The notes below the pieces were generated by a model. It searched no databases and was not told the origin of the DNA. It worked only from the letters and a program-made list of their open reading frames with translations. Positions 22,188 through 32,814 of a stretch of 64,000 bases of DNA are shown in pieces. The stretch is from Xylogone sp. PMI_703 (Eukaryota > Ascomycota > Leotiomycetes), in assembly GCA_021399445.1 (NCBI GenBank), contig JAJTUQ010000001.1, forward strand, positions 8,928,001-8,992,000, given 5' to 3'. How positions within the stretch are numbered: position 1 is the stretch's first letter; each line of letters begins with the position of its first letter. Made by a program: the position numbers and the translations under genes.

Positions 22188-22756
22188 ATGTCCTCATCGC
22201 GTGAAGTAGAGTGGTGGGTTGCGGTGTATGAGGCTATCAGACAAATACCCCCCGGCCAAGTGACCACATATAAACATATTGCAGTCCTAGTAGGAACTCG
22301 TACATCTACTCTACAGACTGAATATGGTGAGAGTCCAAAAAACTGATCTTGCGGATAGCAAATCGTGCGCGACAAGTGGGAATTTGCCTATCAAGCCTTC
22401 CACAACATTCAACTCAGCAAGCCGAAGATGGAGCTAATACTAGCCTGTCTGTGAGCTCTTATGATCTTTCCAATGTGCCATGGCAACGAGTTATTAACTC
22501 GAAGGGGATGATATCTCATCGGTAAAAAACTATCACGCTAAATTTCACCAAAAAGCTTTACCTGACACCCAATGACAGTGCACCGGGATGGGCGCATCGT
22601 CAAGCTCAATACCTTCGGCGAGAAGGCGTGCACGTTGATGCCGACGGCATGGGAGAACACTACATTAGTCTTACGACATATGGATGGTTTCCAAATCAGT
22701 TGGCCTTGATCGAGAATGGCGGAGATGGAGAAGGAGAAGGGCAAGGCGACAATTGA
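22188..22756 (+). CDS. atl1: Alkyltransferase-like protein (Atl1-type, MGMT DNA-binding domain), 150 aa
   Basis: The longest open frames here run on the opposite strand, but three short plus-strand exons (22188-22299, 22359-22521, 22579-22756) join in frame to 453 bases. They read as an O6-alkylguanine DNA alkyltransferase-like protein. VYEAIRQIPPGQVTTYKHIA is the entry to the DNA-binding domain and ARQVGICLSSLP is the helix-turn-helix. VPWQRVINSKGMISHR occupies the place of the alkyl-acceptor motif PCHRV. The acceptor Cys is replaced by Trp, as in fission yeast Atl1 (PWHRV), so the protein should bind O6-alkylguanine lesions and hand them to nucleotide excision repair instead of removing the alkyl group itself. 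The C-terminal tail is Gly/Glu-rich (GGDGEGEGQGDN). Intron borders are GTACAT...ATAG and GTAAAA...ACAG. It is intact. Confidence 0.88.
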
Positions 22757-24891
22757 AAATCACCGCACGTTGAAACTCGAGGTGCCAACAACACCATCAT
22801 TAAAGAAAAACTTAATGAAAAATAGATTTATCGTTGATATGTGTAACCATATTATTCAAGCTTAGAGCGGAAGCCAAACGCCTTAACTGACTATTAATAA
22901 CGGAACTAACAAGACTATAAATGACTTATTCTACTTATAGCAAATCTGACAGATTTATGTTAGGTACCATATATTACCCTTGGATGGCAAGCCGGAATCG
23001 GCGTCTCAATTAATCCAGCTTGTGAGGATTTTAGCGTCAAGTGCATTCTTGTTTAAATTAAGATTGAGTGACAGATTGATCTCAGAGACATTGGATAATG
23101 CAAAGAGGGAAAGGAGTAAAAGGCTAAAATCATGATAGCGAGCGGGCGTTCTGGTGATTGTCCATCATGGAAACATAGAACTAAGGCAGTCCAGATCTGT
23201 TAATACAAATCCGATTTGCATTCAGCAAAAAACTTCTATGTAATGTTCCTGCTATGTGGTTTGCTGGGAATTTGACCAAATAAGTCCTTTTGACAACAGT
23301 GATGAAGCACGAATAAGTTTGGAAAACCGAAGTATATTTTAGCTTTTGAGGAATTGAATTAAAAAATACCTTACGCTATGTAAAATTGTACGCTGAAAAG
23401 ATTGCTCCTTGGAGAACAAATTCGTTAGTATACCTAAGTGAACTGCAGTTGTTGCAAACAGCTGGCGTTTTGGAAGCACATTACAAAGTTACCGGATGGA
23501 GGCACAGTAACAGCCGGGCATTTTTCACTGCCATTCGGATTTTGAATCTCACTGCAAAGCCCTGGCAGATTTGGCTAGGATACTGTGGCCGAGGAGTGCA
23601 TAGGAGGTTGAACTGATCAGGAATCTCAAATCTGGAATGCACAAGGGGTAAAAGGTAGGGAAATCACGGTTTGCCGAGAGTCAAAAGATGTTAAAGACAT
23701 TGTGATATTAGGTGAGCGATATCACAAGGTCTAAGAGTCAAAGAAAGCTTAACATCTAGACGTGTGCGATTAAAACTGTGAGTATCGAAGGCAAATTGGG
23801 AATATTCCCGAGGCTATCGGGATTAGTGATGGTACGGAGGTTGGAAAGTAATCCAACTCTACTTGAAAGCATCCTTATTGGCCACAGATTTGTTGACCAT
23901 GCAAAATGAGGATTCACGGGTTGAGAAATGCGGAGAAATATTAATCGTCGGCTTGCTTAATCCAGCCTTCATTTCTTGTCGTTTCCTCCAAGTCGGCGAA
24001 CACAAGTGTGGCCATGCGGCTTTTTGTATGCAAAACACATGCAAAAAATTTGAATCTCATCAAACTGCTACTATAATTTCACCTTCAAACTAATATAACA
24101 ATACAATAATTATTTATTATTTAGTAATAGTATAAATAACTTGCTTTTAGATAAATATTAATATGTTGTTGTAGTAGTCTAAGGATAATTTTGTTGTATT
24201 GATTTTGATGGAATTTTGACTTTTGTATGGTCACACTTACGTCCGACTTGGAGGAAACGACAAGAAATGCAGGCCGTGCAACCGAAGTGAGCCGATGATT
24301 AGTGTTACGCTACAAAAGTTTCTGATTCGACATATCAATTCCTTTCCTGGTTCAGCGCAGTGACTGATTCACTCCCTTGTTGATTCTACCAGGATCACTC
24401 GGGTTTTGGAGAGTGGTAAAGCAGTTATCGATGTTTCTAGCTATGAATCTACTTATTGCGATTATATGTTCAATTTTAATAGTTCAAGTATTTCCGCCTT
24501 GAAACTAACTCTAGATGTGACTAGTACTCACGTTTTAACGCAATTTCCACAAGACATAAATTTCATAGACATAAAGTCACTGTACAGGAAAAGCGCTCTT
24601 GAAGAAGAGAGTAGTGGGTCTGTATCTTCTTTATGCTTGAGACCCTCTATTGGCAAGATCAAATTAGCAATCACGCGAAGATCATTCTCTTTGGAGATTA
24701 CTATTCATGAGGCCTCATGGCATTTTTACTATATAATAGGTGCTTAGGTCATTTAAAGCTGTCATATGATAGCTATCCAAAATTACCAAAAAAAAAAAAC
24801 CAACAGAATACCTAAATAAACTTTTTGATTGCGAATTATCTGTCTCATCACTATATTTAAAGATCAGTCGTAGACTTACTCTAGTCGCGTC
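22757..24891. other. Intergenic region containing a MITE
   Basis: About 2.1 kb with no supported gene; the MITE at 23942-24301 is listed separately. A 113-codon frame at 24406-24747 lacks an ATG and recognisable motifs. Confidence 0.55.
23942..24301. mobile_element. MITE, TA-flanked, about 360 bp (family B)
   Basis: Both ends carry inverted repeats: left TAATCGTCGGCTTGCTTAA followed by TTCATTTCTTGTCGTTTCCTCCAAGTCGG, right the inverse of the same blocks (CCGACTTGGAGGAAACGACAAG, then GAGCCGATGATTA). The inner 27-bp block is perfect, the outer part diverged. The interior is AT-rich and non-coding. TA at both borders suggests a Tc1/mariner-type target duplication. A second copy of the family is at 26699-26924. 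Confidence 0.8.
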
Positions 24892-25741
24892 ATGTCCGTT
24901 ACTCTTCGTGCAGATGTTTGCGTAGCTCGAGGGCTTCCTGTTGCCATCATTCGAGATGGGTCGACGAGCACCTGGTCTCCGATATCTTGCACTTTGATCC
25001 ACGGAAAGCACGAGGCCGTACTTGTTGATACGCCGATATCCATCTCACAAACAGAGGCTCTTATCGCATGGATCGAAGAGGTCATTCCAAATAAAGCAAC
25101 TGACAACTGTATATATCACTCACGGCCACGGTGACCATTTCTTTGGCATTTCCACACTCCAGAAACGATGGCCCAATTTGCGCGCAGTAGCAACGGCAGA
25201 TACAGTCGCGCACATGAAGCGACAGCTAGAGCCAGCATGGTGGGATAATTTCTGGATGAAGTTCTTTCCAGGAAATCAGATAGCAGAGCCTGTTGTTATT
25301 GCAGAACCGCTGCAATCAAATATCATTAGTTTGGAGGGCCATGAACTGCAAGTAGTCGAAATGGGCCATTCAGACACCCGCGATACCACAGTATTATGGG
25401 TTCAGGATCTGAAATTGGTGGTTGCAGGTGACGTCGTCTACGGAGACGTTCACCAGTATTTTGCAGAGGCAAATACAGCAGAAAAAAGGGCAGAATGGAT
25501 TCGTGCAATCGAAAAGATCGAGGCACTCAACCCGAAAACAGTAGTTGCAGGACACAAACGACCTGGATCTGTAGATGGAGTATATTATCTCTAAGCCACG
25601 AAAGAGTACATCAGAACATTTGAAGAATTGATTAAAGTCTCAAAGTCTCCGACTGAACTCTCACGGAAAATGCGAGAGGCATATCCTGATAGGGTCAATC
25701 CACATGCAATTTTATCTGGGGCTGCAGCTGCTTTTAAATAG
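24892..25741 (+). pseudogene. Metallo-beta-lactamase-fold hydrolase, frameshift plus stop
   Basis: From the ATG at 24892 the frame encodes about 68 residues (MSVTLRADVCVARGLPVAII and on to IEEVIPNK). At about 25096 one surplus base shifts it; in the next frame it continues QLTTVYITHGHGDHFFGIS, which holds the H-x-H-x-D-H metal-binding motif. Later metal-ligand regions are present (EMGHSDTRDTT, VVAGDVVYGDVHQYF and VVAGHKRPG). A TAA at 25592-25594 interrupts an otherwise continuous C-terminus (ATKEYIRTFEELIK to LSGAAAAFK, stop 25739-25741). Without the lesions it would be about 282 residues, the usual size for this fungal family of two-zinc hydrolases. Two independent lesions argue for a true pseudogene. 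It would have been a cytosolic hydrolase of unknown substrate. Confidence 0.82.
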
Positions 25742-27489
25742 CTCTAATAATTGTAAGAAATAAAAATGATTTATTGTGGTTTACTTATTCTTGGGCAAGA
25801 TCTGCTGGGTTTTCAAAGGGCGGAAGGATCAAATTTGTGACCTAATTCTAATCTTAGGGAGCAAGGGAGCAAAAGAGGGTTGTGATCAATTACAGAAGGT
25901 ATCAAGTGAAGTTCGAGAGGCGGGATACCTTCTCTGGCTTATAACTAGAGTCATTACTGAATGGTTTTCTGCCTTGAATAGGAATGCCCATCGCCACAGT
26001 AGTCTTCTATATCTGAGAACCTAAAGTTTATAAGTATTCTATGCATATGCTTCTGATTTCGGATACTGTATTTAACTAAGCTGCTGAAAATCTCTACAAA
26101 GTGTGCTCCTCTAGTGCAAGGAGTCCATAATCAAGAAGGAAAGTGATGTTCAAGTTCGTCGGTACGTTTCTTATCCTTAGGCATGAGCCGAGAATAAAAG
26201 CACTGCAAGATTTCAGTACATGAACCTCTTTGTATTAGCATGTGTTTTATGTACCTTTAGTTCCAGCCAATATGGTGCTTAAAGGTGAATCGATATCCTT
26301 ATACCACAATCTATTAGTCCCTCTGTATATGGCAATCGTGCCCATTCCCAGGCACAAAATTCAGACTTTGAACGTTTTCCACCTTTGAATTAATTTCAAT
26401 TGCGCTTGACTATCTCATGAAATGCGCGATAGTGGCTTCATCTGCCTGGTGTCCTGCACCTCACATTATTATGTCCGTCATTGCGTCTCTGTCCAAGGTC
26501 GCCTCATCTGAGATCTTATAAGCTCCATTGGTCTCCTTCATCTTGGGTACTGGCAGCGTCTCTGGGAGGGCATTAGTATCTTTCGTCGCCACATAGAAGT
26601 GGTTTGGGAGTGTAGGGAGCCTCATCCAATCGCCTTCCACGCAACGCCAGCACGTAGTGATGAGACGTGTGCTAGCCCAGCACAAGAAACCTGGTTACTA
26701 ATCATCAGATCGCTTAATCGGCCTTCATTTCCAGTCATTTCTAGTCATTTCCTCCTAGTCGGTAGACGTAAGTATAACCATAAAGTGAACATAATCAATT
26801 ATTTTTTGTACATATTTCATATAATAAAAATTAAATAGTTATATTTACTTTATAATTATACTTACGTCCACCGAATAAGAGGAAATGACTAGAAATGAAG
26901 GCCGCTTAAGCGAGCTGACGATTAATCGGCTACAGAGCCGAGGAGATGCTTCCTATAGCCAGCATTCAAAGTGTATAACTACGGCATCTGCTACATCTTT
27001 AACTGTCAAATCAAAAATAAATGATTTCTTACACACTACCAACAGATACAGGTGGCAATCCTACAATACTTTAAACTACCTCATAAATTTCATGGCAAGA
27101 AATGTGAGAGCCACTTCGCAAGTTCTACCTGAGTCTATGTTCAAGAAGTGAGTAACCTATATGCATGCATACCATACTGTACTATGGTAACCGTAAGTTA
27201 CTAAAGGGTTAAAGAGAAGATAATAGCTCGACACCTTCTGGAGGTTTCTCCACGGAATTATTACCAGCTATTGGGTCTGTTGAAAGGTTATGGGGAATAG
27301 CAATATAGCATAGAGTACTGAATAGAATTGAATTGAACTAAAGACTAAAATTAAGAGAATAGTGGTCAAGTACAGCCATATATATAGGCCTCCTGGAGTG
27401 CCCTATATTCCGGATATTCAGTTATTGGCCTCAGGCCTTACATTCGGCAACCGGTCATTCCAACAGGGTCTAAGCTATTAACCAGAAAA
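25742..27489. other. Intergenic region containing a MITE
   Basis: No gene is supported with confidence. A minus-strand frame at 26461-26685 beside the MITE has protein-like composition (RLPTLPNHFYVATKDT) but I recognise no family; it may be a gene remnant. Confidence 0.5.
26699..26924. mobile_element. MITE, TA-flanked, 226 bp (family B, second copy)
   Basis: Inverted ends of about 80 bp begin TAATCATCAGATCGCTTAA on the left and read TAATCGTCAGCTCGCTTAAG on the inverted right. The arms continue with GGCCTTCATTT...AGTCATTTCCTC and a shared GACGTAAGTATA before a short AT-rich core. TA flanks both ends. It is the same family as 23942-24301 but shorter. Confidence 0.82.
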
Positions 27490-28021
27490 ATGGCAACTAT
27501 CACTATCACGGAAGAGATATGGCTAAAAGATGGCCCTCGGACTCCCGCACAAGAGTTCCTACGCGCTTACATGAAAGCAGTCGATAACTCTGAATTCAAC
27601 GAAGGCTCTGGTTCTCGCTTTCACGCCAAAGATGCCGTATTCCATAATCAAAAACAATGCTGTCTATCACGGAGGAGACCAGATGTGGACATTCATGAAG
27701 CAGATATTCGGGAGCTTTTCAAAACTACGCCATGACCTATTTCATCTAGTGGAATCCGTAGAGCCAGATGGTTCTACGTTTCTCTCAGCCCAAATTCGGA
27801 GGAATATGTGGATGTTAGGAAATGGAAAAAATGAAAGCGCAGATGTCTGCGCTCCGTTTGCGCTCTTGGGCAAACTTGGTATTGGAGACCACCCCGACGC
27901 ATTTAATGGCCTGCAGTTTAAGGAGGTGTGGATTTACTGGGATACTGCACTTCTAGCACCCTTCATGTCGAAAGATGCTGTTGTCTTCAGGACAGATAAT
28001 CCTTTTGTTGATTCAAGCTGA
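27490..28021 (+). pseudogene. SnoaL/NTF2-like protein, 1-nt frameshift
   Basis: The start MATITITEEIWLKDGPRTPA leads into an NTF2-like fold: AQEFLRAYMKAVDNSEF, then DAVFHNQ. In the A5 run at 27650-27654 one extra base shifts the frame; the other frame continues directly as NNAVYHGGDQMWTFMKQIFG. This gives a 176-residue product ending FRTDNPFVDSS. Fungal SnoaL-like proteins of this size include small cyclases, dehydratases and isomerases in secondary-metabolite clusters, but many have no known activity. The lesion sits in a homopolymer, so sequencing error is possible here. Confidence 0.68.
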
Positions 28022-29071
28022 AGAAGCTTTGGTCCTAACAAAACTTTGTAAACTCTCATTTTTAAGAATATTGGTTAAAATTGAGTGCCCGTACACAGAA
28101 ATTTGCTTGTTTTGAGTGTGGAACCAGGAGATGGGAAATTTAGAATAGTGATTAATTGTCAATTGAGAGCGTGATCAGTAAACAGGCCTAGTCTATGCCA
28201 AATAGTAGTGGCCAACACGGCCGATGACAATTTTGATAAGTAACGGCCGTAAAATGCTGTGGCCCTGCCCGTATAGAACCTATATTTTATCTAGTCGGGT
28301 TTTATACCGAGGTTGATGGAACGGCACTTAAAGCATAATTGTCGTAAATTTCTAATGATTTGGGCACTTCAATTACTCATCAATACACCCGACCCGAGGA
28401 CTGTCCTCAATCTTTGCGTGAAGATAATTAAATTAATCTAATTATCGGATCTGAGTGAGTTTTCTTGAAATGTATTAGTAGGCCGCCCAGACGCCACATC
28501 AATAGTTTCGAGCGTAGTGATGTGTTTTGCCAGCTAGAGACATGGGATATTCACTATTTTAACACAGGAACAAGAGAAATGCGGTTCTCGGTTCTATGAT
28601 TTACCACTAGCCAGAAAATATTGTAATCAATCTGTGGCAAATGAAACCCGGTGATGATAATAACTAGCTGATAAAGTGAAATTAAAAGAATTGGTCACAA
28701 TAATACTAGTTGTAATTAAGTATTTCGCTGAATAATGGACTTTGTTCTTGTAGGAGGATAGCATTTTCTAAAATATTACGGTTAGATGTTTACAACATTA
28801 CAAAGAAGCGTGTTGGGGATGGAAGTTTTGGAAATCATCCGTTTTTGGCATCGTTTCCACAGCTCCTTCCAATACTTACGAGGTAGCATGCGGAGTGTAC
28901 GGGTATTTGCGGATATCAACATTTGTGAAATGATTACTCTACCTACTTCTATATTTGATGATATTATAATGTTGCTACCTTTGGGGTTATAATAGACCTG
29001 AACGATTCGTTACCATGCGGCCCTCCAAGTGATCAACGAGTAAATTCCAACTCTACAAATATTCTAGAAAC
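28022..29071. other. Intergenic region
   Basis: About 1 kb; a short frame at 28786-28992 shows no features and no other element is visible. Confidence 0.5.
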
Positions 29072-30183
29072 ATGGCATCCAGGTCTGTTCTTGTTATCGG
29101 TGGTTCTGGGGCACAAGGAATTCCAATTGTGCAAGGTGTGATACTGCTCTTATCCTTCCATTTTCCTAGGCTTTCTATATGCACCGTAGCACCATCTAAC
29201 AGACAGTAGAACTCTCCCGCCAATCAGAGTATACGGCTATTAGAGTACTGACCCGCGACTCAACCTCCGTAAATTGTAAGCTTCTGGAATCACTTCCTAA
29301 AGTTTCACTGCATCTTGGCGCAACCGATGATGAAGAAAGTTTAAGAGCTGCATTTTCTGGCATTGACCTCGCTTTCATCAATCTCAACAGTTTCGCCATC
29401 GGCATCAAAAATGAAATATACTGGGGCATCCGAATTTATGAACTCGCAGTCCAAGCTGGTGTCAAACACCTGATCTGGTCTTCACTGGATAGTTTTATGT
29501 CCGATGTACGATACGACGATGCGTTGCGTGTAGGCCACTACTATGGCAAAGCGCATGTTGAACAATGGCTTTCTGCAATCCCTCAGAGAGAAGACTCTAC
29601 CAGGTGGTCCATCCTGACTACAGGCCCATACATCGAGATGCTGTCCGAGTTACTCCGACCGCGTCAAGAGGCAGATGGCACTTTTGTGTTCGAGGCTCCC
29701 CTTGGGGATGGAGCCGTCCCTTTTGTTCATTTGGATGACTTGGGCCCCTATGTGCACTGGATCTTCTCAAATATTGACCAGTCAGCGGGGTTAAACCTCA
29801 AGGTTGCCGTAGAACATGTGCCATACACTTACCTCGCAGAGGTGTTCACAAAGGTTACAGGGAAGCCTGCAAAATACAGCAATGTTGACTTTAATGAGTG
29901 GTTTTCCACTGGCCCGATGGCCCCTATTGCTGAGCGGAAATTAGGGGTTGAAGTGACAGGAAACAAAGATCAATCCTTGTTAACATATAGACAGAACTTT
30001 TCGGCTTGGTGGGCGTTATATCAGCGATCCGGTGGAAATAAAGGCCTTCTAAGGCGCGATTACGAGTTCTTAGATAAAATCTTTCCACAGAGAGTCCGTA
30101 GCTTGGAGCAGTGGATGCGGAAGACAGGGTATACGGGAGAGCCACGCCCAGTTCTGAAGGGCAGCAAAGTATTAAAAATCTAA
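29072..30183 (+). CDS. NmrA-like NAD(P)-binding protein, 346 aa
   Basis: Exon 1 (29072-29135) encodes MASRSVLVIGGSGAQGIPIVQ, a Rossmann nucleotide-binding loop (GGSGAQG). A 71-nt intron (GTGTGA...ATCTAAC...CAG) leads to exon 2 (29207-30183), for 1041 bases in total. Key points are RVLTRDSTS (the usual NADP-phosphate-binding Arg region), LAFINLNSF, GVKHLIWSSLDSF, FVHLDDLGPYVHWIF and a C-terminal half typical of NmrA-like/isoflavone-reductase-like atypical SDRs. The Y-x3-K active site of classical SDRs is replaced by YYGKAHVE, where a lysine is present. Such proteins are redox sensors (NmrA) or reductases in secondary metabolism. It is intact and lies between decayed SnoaL and methyltransferase genes. 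Confidence 0.88.
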
Positions 30184-30491
30184 GAGATTGTGGCTGAGGA
30201 GAAACTGTGTATCTCGTAATAAATAATTACCAAATTATCTATAATTGATGGATTGGTATCCTCTATTTCAGATTTGACACTGACATATATGTCAATCTAT
30301 CTTATATTCTGACAAAGTTAGTCCCATGCTCATGCTCTTTGGTAAGGAAACAAGAACATGAACATAGGTCACCATCAGTTTTCCGACGCAGCAAATCGCC
30401 CTGACGGTTAGTTCAATAGGACCAATCAAGCGCTTTATTTTCATGATGTAAAACATCAAATTACATAAGCAGGGATCCGCAATGGTTTCAA
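30184..30491. other. Spacer between NmrA-like gene and MITE
   Basis: Nothing beyond the 3' flank of the NmrA-like gene is seen. Confidence 0.5.
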
Positions 30492-30936
30492 TTAACGTAA
30501 ATCCCACTCCATCGGCGCACCCAGTTGGTCGGCGCACCTAAATTTACCGCAAAATCAAGCAAAATCATACCCCAGCAATTTCAACAATTATAAAGTATTA
30601 TTAAATGAAACATTTTAGATTGATTAGCTATATTCTAATAAGTATAATTATCCACTTTATTAGTTGTCTAGATATTTACAATGTAATCAAATTTGCTTTT
30701 AAACTTTAAACTCTAGTAAATTTTAGTCCATTTAATTATACAACAAGAACAACAAACATTGACAAGACAAAAATTTAAATACTTATTCTATGATAATAGA
30801 ATAATCAAAAAACCAAATCTGATAATGTATAATAATGCTGTTCTTGAGTTTGCTGGGGTATGATTTTGCTTGATTTTGCGGTAAATTTAGGTGCGCCGAC
30901 CAACTGGGTGCGCCGATGGAGTGGGATTTACGTTAA
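30492..30936. mobile_element. MITE with perfect 87-bp terminal inverted repeats, TTAA-flanked (family A)
   Basis: Bases 30492-30578 are the exact inverse of 30850-30936. Each end reads TTAA then CGTAAATCCCACTCCATCGG, and the arm ends CCCCAGCAA. If TTAA is the target duplication the element is 437 bp (30496-30932); a TA duplication with an ACGTAAAT terminus fits equally well. The core is AT-rich and non-coding. Arm identity indicates a recent insertion. It sits between the NmrA-like and methyltransferase genes. Confidence 0.9.
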
Positions 30937-31301
30937 CGTTAAATCGTCTCGCTTAGATGATCTCCAATAATCTCCAATCTTGCTCGTTTTCCAAAACGAG
31001 CAAACTGGATGCTCGCCATAGGCGAAACACTGACAAGCAGTTGTTCTCTTTGAAATCCACAACTACTCTATGGCCACATATCATATCATATCACCCTGCA
31101 ATGTTTGTACCTATAGCCATCTGCAGTTAGTGCTTACTGTGTACGTACACGAGAAAGCCACTATGGTGGCCTGTGCTTCTCAAGATCTTATCTGAAGGTA
31201 AGAGAGCTCTCGATGGACTATTACTGTCTCCAAAGTAAAGGTCACAATTTCTCCATCACTGTCCGTGAATTAGATTCTAATAGCAATTATTGGTCAGCAA
31301 T
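30937..31301. other. Spacer upstream of methyltransferase pseudogene
   Basis: No gene is supported. A short inverted repeat CTCGTTTTCCAAAACGAG lies at about 30983-31000. Confidence 0.5.
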
Positions 31302-32519
31302 ATGGCAACGGGAATGTCTGAGACTCGTATTGCGATGCAAGATGTCGTCTACAATGAGCACGCTTCTATCCAGAAGGCCGCAATGGAAGCCGGACTTGGC
31401 TATCTGCCGGAGTTTCCAGACAGTGGGTGATTGTAACAGCGTGAACCCTATCCGGCAGCTCACATAAATCCAGGACAGTCCATTACGATAGTTGACTACG
31501 GCTGCGCGCAGGGTTCTAATTCGTACGCTAGATGCTACTGATGGAAAGCCGGCGTATTGCAGAGGCTGACATGATCCAGCATCGCTCCATTGAGACAAGT
31601 ATTATCAACCCTCCCTGCTAAAGGCAAAGCAACACTGCTCTTGGAGGATACGCCTTACAACGATTTTACCACTCTTGCTAAGACGGTTGACTTGGCTTTA
31701 CCTTCGCTGTCCCAGCCGGAACCGGGATCCAAAATCTTAGTTTTCCCCTACCTCATTCCACGTGGTTTCTACAATCTTCTCCTACCCTCTCCAACAGCCG
31801 ACCTAGGCGTCTCATGGTCATCCCTCAATTATCTCTCCTCACAGCCACAAGTCAAGCTTGAAGCAACAGCATCGCATGCAGAGTTTGCGAAGGCACGCGC
31901 GGAGGCCTTGTCGGCTGCGGGACACACTGACCTAATCGGGTTCCTCACATTGCGATCACTGGAGATTCGACCTGGGGGGTATTTTGTCGCTGCCATTGGA
32001 GGGAGAAAGCCAGCCAGCGATGATCGCGAGAGTGAGACTGGCTCACAGTTACTGCAAGCAGCTTTAATTGCGATGTTAACGGCCGGCAAGCTTAGTCTAC
32101 CGGAATTGCAGGCATTTGCATTGTTCCCAGGCCATGAGAGGACTCTAGAAGAGATCCAGACGGTGTTGAATTTAGGCGAGATCAGAGGTCTTTGGGAAGT
32201 CCAGTGTTTGGATCCTAAGCTAATTGTCCACCCGGCTTGGGTGACGTACCAGGATGAGATCCTCAGCGCTAAGAGTGATAGTGACAAAGCCCAGGCTACA
32301 GAGAGATATGCTCGTGCGATAGTTGTGAATCTGGTGAGTAGCGCTGGTTGGTATTGGGTGGACGTGTTGAAACAGAAGCGTGGGGCTGAATGGAATGGTG
32401 GTGATGCTTTCCTGGATGAACTCACGGAGATTGCAGTAAAAACCTGTGTTGAGAAATTCAGCGACGTGAGGGTTGAAATTTGGTATCATTATTTGAAGTT
32501 GAAGAGGAGAAGCCAGTAA
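31302..32519 (+). pseudogene. SABATH-type SAM-dependent carboxyl methyltransferase, disrupted N-terminal third
   Basis: From the ATG at 31302 the frame gives MATGMSETRIAMQDVVYNEH, then IQKAAMEAGLGYLPEFPDSG, followed by in-frame stops at 31428-31430 and 31434-31436. The missing link VNPIRQLT is found in another frame. The original frame resumes at SITIVDYGCAQGSNS (SAM motif I), is stopped again at 31539-31541 and 31572-31574, and then runs open to 32519. The C-terminal two-thirds match the SABATH fold: LLLEDTPYNDFTTL, FPYLIPRGFYNLLLPSPTAD with the substrate-lid SSLNYLSSQPQ, and GKLSLPELQAFALFPGHER. SABATH enzymes methylate carboxyl groups of small molecules and are best known from plants; fungal relatives exist. 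The 309-codon 3' open frame is not expected to make a working enzyme because motif I is cut off. Confidence 0.78.
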
Positions 32520-32814
32520 TGACGTTACCAAGGTATTGCTAATGTCATAAACCGTATGAGAGAAATAAGTAAACTGTATGCACACAAATCTTTCTAGCTC
32601 CAGGAAGCTTTCTACCTAGTGAGTGGTATTACGCACAGCATACTTACCTGCTATCATCCGTATCATTGAGTTGGAATTAATTTTATTTCAAGTTTATTTT
32701 ACTTCATTTAATAGTTACACTTTTGATAAAAGGCCAAAAACGAGCCTCCTAGGATGGATTTGAGCCAAATCCAAAAGGCCGTGGCTACTTGGGAATCTTT
32801 TATCGGAAATACAC

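Noticed and set aside
24406..24747. 113-codon plus-strand frame
   Set aside because: No ATG start, no motif, no splice sites, and low-complexity Ser-rich content.
26461..26685. Minus-strand frame with protein-like composition beside a MITE
   Set aside because: No family recognised and stops follow in all continuations; kept only as a possible remnant in the intergenic note.
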